In this document: positions 62,399-64,000 of the stretch, piece by piece | How positions within the stretch are numbered: position 1 is the first letter of the stretch | Layout: every line of letters begins with the position of its first letter | DNA from: Brasenia schreberi | Taxonomy: Eukaryota; Streptophyta; Magnoliopsida; Nymphaeales; Cabombaceae | Reading direction: 5' to 3' | Length of the DNA: 64,000 bases | Assembly: GCA_036023115.1 (NCBI GenBank) | Contig: JAYKKT010000086.1 | Span: forward strand, 14,275,501 to 14,339,500 | Made by a program: the position numbers and the translations under genes | The notes under the pieces: generated by a model | What the model saw: only the letters and a program-made list of their open reading frames with translations | Databases searched by the model: none | Told to the model about the DNA's origin: nothing

Positions 62399-64000
62399 TT
62401 AGACTCGGAATAGGAGATCTAAATCGTAGGTCTCTTCTAAGGCAGGTTCCGGGGCACCCTTGACCCAGGTGGTCACAAGGGGTGGCTCCGGCGGTATTCG
62501 GGGAGTATAGCTGATCCCATATCGGCTTGGATTGACCCTAGGAAGGATGGGCTCTAGGAGACCCTGGTTCTGTGCCCCTAGGCTTTTGTAGTGCGTGTAG
62601 CCCATGTTCAACAACATGTTCCACGACTTTTTGTTTTTTGAAAAGTTTTGATACAAGTCGTGGTCCTGGAACATGCTATCGTCCATATTAGGCTCGTATG
62701 GCCTCTTGTCCAGGGGCTTTGGAAATAGGGAACGTTTGGGTTTTCCTAGGAGGATTAAAGTCGGGAGGGGGCCTGCTTTGGGCGGCCCCTTCACACATAC
62801 AACCTTCCTAGGGTTGTTCAACACGAGCCGAGGTGGCTCAACCATAATTTGCCCCAGGTTAGCCTCATGGGCCTGGGAGCTTGATAAACAAGGGGAGTTT
62901 ATGATCCCCTGAAGCTGTGGGTGACTCTCACCTAGGATCACTACGACCTGGTCCCTAAAAGGGATCTTGACACACCTGTGAAAGGTGGATGGCACAGCGC
63001 ACAAACTGTGTATCCAGGGCCTTCCCAGCAACAGGTTATAATGGGGGTGGATGTCCAAGACATGGAACACCCCCGTGTGTTCGATCCCTCCCGTTTCCAT
63101 TGGGAGTTCGATGGATCCTAAAGGTCGAGATGCATTCTCATCGTATCCAGTGATAACGATGGGGCTTGGGTTCACTAAAGTCAAGGTGACTCCGATTTTG
63201 TACGCCACATGAAGTGGAAGGATGTTGAGCCCTCCTCCACCATCGACTAGGCACTTGACCAGAGAGTGGTTGTTTAGAACCACCTCGATATGCAGGGCCT
63301 GGTTATGGGTTTCGTAGGGTCTATCTACATCATCTTTCGAGAAAGTGATGGGCGATTTTGCTCCTAATAAAGCCACTTTTGCAGACAAGGATTCCGGACT
63401 TATGTTCGAATCAACCTTGGCCCTTTCTAGAATTTTCTCTAATACAAGTCTATGCCTAAGCGAGGTTTTTATAAGCTCTAGGATAGACATGTGAATAGGA
63501 ATCTTTGAAAGGTGGTTTTCGAAGTCATAAGGATTTAGGATGACTTTGTCCTTATCTGCTTTTGGCAGAACACTAGGGATACATGCTTTTGAGGGGCCAG
63601 GCACACTGACCACCTTTTGAGCACCTTGAAGGTGCGGGGGTTGATAGATCCTCTCGGATCTAGTGACTTCCCCCACGACCAGCCTAGGGTTCGCTCTAAA
63701 TTTGGCTCTAAGGATGAGCTGAGGAGAACCTTGGATTTTCAAAACTGGTTTTACAGGGGATTCCACTTTTGGTGGTCCCCGAATGACGACTTGGGCGGGC
63801 TTCTTGTATAGTACAAGAATGGGCGCACAAGTAGGTCGACCAGGTTCTGGTTTTTGCGCTAGTTCCTTGGAAATGGTGAGGGTACATACCTCCTTTCCTT
63901 TCTCACTGCCACTGGCGTGTTTGGGAAAGGGTTCCTTAAAGATAGCTTGAGGTGGCTCAGGTTCCGCAGTGACCTGGAGCCGGCCTTCTACTATGAAGTT
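62399..64000 (-). CDS. N4 gag-pro C-terminal part: aspartic protease and G-patch-like segment (5' partial)
   Basis: The frame is open to the window edge, giving at least 533 residues; its true start lies outside, and the first in-frame GTG at 63766 is not a credible start. The N-terminal part is proline-rich linker. PITFSKDDVDRPYETHNQAL is followed by the active-site loop CLVDGGGGLNILPL and the flap/end motif YNLLLGRPWIH, typical of Tat proteases. Further on, WNMLLNMGYTHYKSLG, NQGLLEPILP and YGISYTP form a G-patch-like pattern. It ends ETYDLDLLFRV-TAA, as in N2. The protease would cleave Gag and Pol. Confidence 0.82.
   Translation of the reverse strand, partial: NFIVEGRLQVTAEPEPPQAIFKEPFPKHASGSEKGKEVCTLTISKELAQKPEPGRPTCAPILVLYKKPAQVVIRGPPKVESPVKPVLKIQGSPQLILRAKFRANPRLVVGEVTRSERIYQPPHLQGAQKVVSVPGPSKACIPSVLPKADKDKVILNPYDFENHLSKIPIHMSILELIKTSLRHRLVLEKILERAKVDSNISPESLSAKVALLGAKSPITFSKDDVDRPYETHNQALHIEVVLNNHSLVKCLVDGGGGLNILPLHVAYKIGVTLTLVNPSPIVITGYDENASRPLGSIELPMETGGIEHTGVFHVLDIHPHYNLLLGRPWIHSLCAVPSTFHRCVKIPFRDQVVVILGESHPQLQGIINSPCLSSSQAHEANLGQIMVEPPRLVLNNPRKVVCVKGPPKAGPLPTLILLGKPKRSLFPKPLDKRPYEPNMDDSMFQDHDLYQNFSKNKKSWNMLLNMGYTHYKSLGAQNQGLLEPILPRVNPSRYGISYTPRIPPEPPLVTTWVKGAPEPALEETYDLDLLFRV

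Larger units (their letters stand above)
19682..64000 (-). mobile_element. N1: outermost Tat-lineage Ty3/Gypsy element of the nest
   Basis: The two LTR copies of N1 align with each other: 19682-19872, 23115-23472 and 26649-27600 on the 3' side, and 37722-39239 on the 5' side. Between them lies a 10.1-kb internal region whose minus strand runs gag, protease, G-patch, RT, RNase H, integrase and a long 3' region. It is the most decayed element here, with stops in every domain. Later insertions are RTE-2 and S4 in the 3' LTR and N2 in the 5' LTR. The rest of its 5' LTR must lie beyond the window. Confidence 0.8.
39240..64000 (-). mobile_element. N2: Tat-lineage element inserted in the N1 5' LTR
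   Basis: The 3' LTR (39240-42350), 3' UTR and most of pol (43478-47283) are visible. The element is cut at 47334 by N3, and its gag, protease and 5' LTR lie beyond base 64000. ATTAC at 39235-39239 is the left copy of its target duplication; the right copy is predicted beyond the window. It has the most complete integrase core in the window. Confidence 0.85.
47335..64000 (-). mobile_element. N3: Tat-lineage element inserted in N2
   Basis: The 3' LTR (47335-50532), 3' UTR and the integrase-to-RNase H part of pol (51699-53973) are visible before N4 interrupts it. ATAGG at 47330-47334 is the left copy of its target duplication. The insertion point in N2 is 50 bp before the gag-pro stop. RT, gag and the 5' LTR must resume after N4 beyond base 64000. 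Confidence 0.85.
53974..64000 (-). mobile_element. N4: innermost and youngest-position Tat-lineage element
   Basis: The 3' LTR, 3' UTR, full pol and the gag-pro 3' part are visible; gag 5' end and the 5' LTR lie beyond base 64000. Nothing is inserted in its visible part, as expected for the last arrival. It inserted into the RNase H region of N3. Pol has three stops and one frameshift relative to N2 and N3, so even this copy is defective. The gag-pro frame is open to the window edge. Confidence 0.9.

Overview
This window is repeat DNA from a large plant nuclear genome, almost certainly a seed plant. I find no host protein gene, tRNA or rRNA in it. Nearly all of the 64 kb is explained by Ty3/Gypsy LTR retrotransposons of the Tat lineage: a G-patch-like segment after the protease, two successive RNase H domains before the integrase, and a PPT reading CCAAAGAGGGGCAT next to LTRs that begin TGTAAACACC. 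Two non-LTR elements of the plant RTE type and one GATACG-ended DNA-transposon-like insert are also present. The species cannot be named from the sequence.

Layout. Positions 1-3155 hold RTE-1 (minus strand, cut by the window edge). Positions 3156-14991 hold the 3' ends of two plus-strand Tat elements, P1 nested in P2. A minus-strand solo LTR sits in each of their LTRs: S1 in P1 and S2 in P2, both with 5-bp target duplications. Positions 14992-16490 and 19445-19681 are unrecognised sequence split by a plus-strand solo LTR, S3, which carries the GATACG insert and a 44-bp tandem array. From 19682 onward everything belongs to one minus-strand nest. The outermost element N1 has its 3' LTR at 19682-27600 (itself broken by RTE-2 and by solo LTR S4), its internal region at 27601-37721, and the start of its 5' LTR at 37722-39239. 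N2 is inserted in the N1 5' LTR, N3 in N2 at the gag-pro/pol junction, and N4 in N3 within the RNase H region. All four point the same way, and each runs past base 64000.

How the parts work together. Each Tat element, read on its sense strand, is LTR, gag, aspartic protease, G-patch, stop, linker, reverse transcriptase, a degenerate Ty3-type RNase H, a second RNase H with an intact catalytic set, HHCC-DDE integrase, a structured 3' UTR, PPT and LTR. All pol regions here carry stops or frameshifts, so no copy looks autonomous. The N4 gag-pro frame (62399-64000) and the N2 integrase core (43808-44638) are the best preserved.

The most interesting signals are structural. A hairpin overlaps the PPT and is kept by paired changes between copies. 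A block of three stem-loops near the sense 3' end of every 3-kb LTR also shows compensatory base pairs. A conserved GGAG/CTCC stem-loop is flanked by TTGTAATAA repeats. The N1 5' LTR preserves the empty target sites of both RTE-2 and solo LTR S4. No identities, ages or database matches were computed; statements about families rest on motif recognition.
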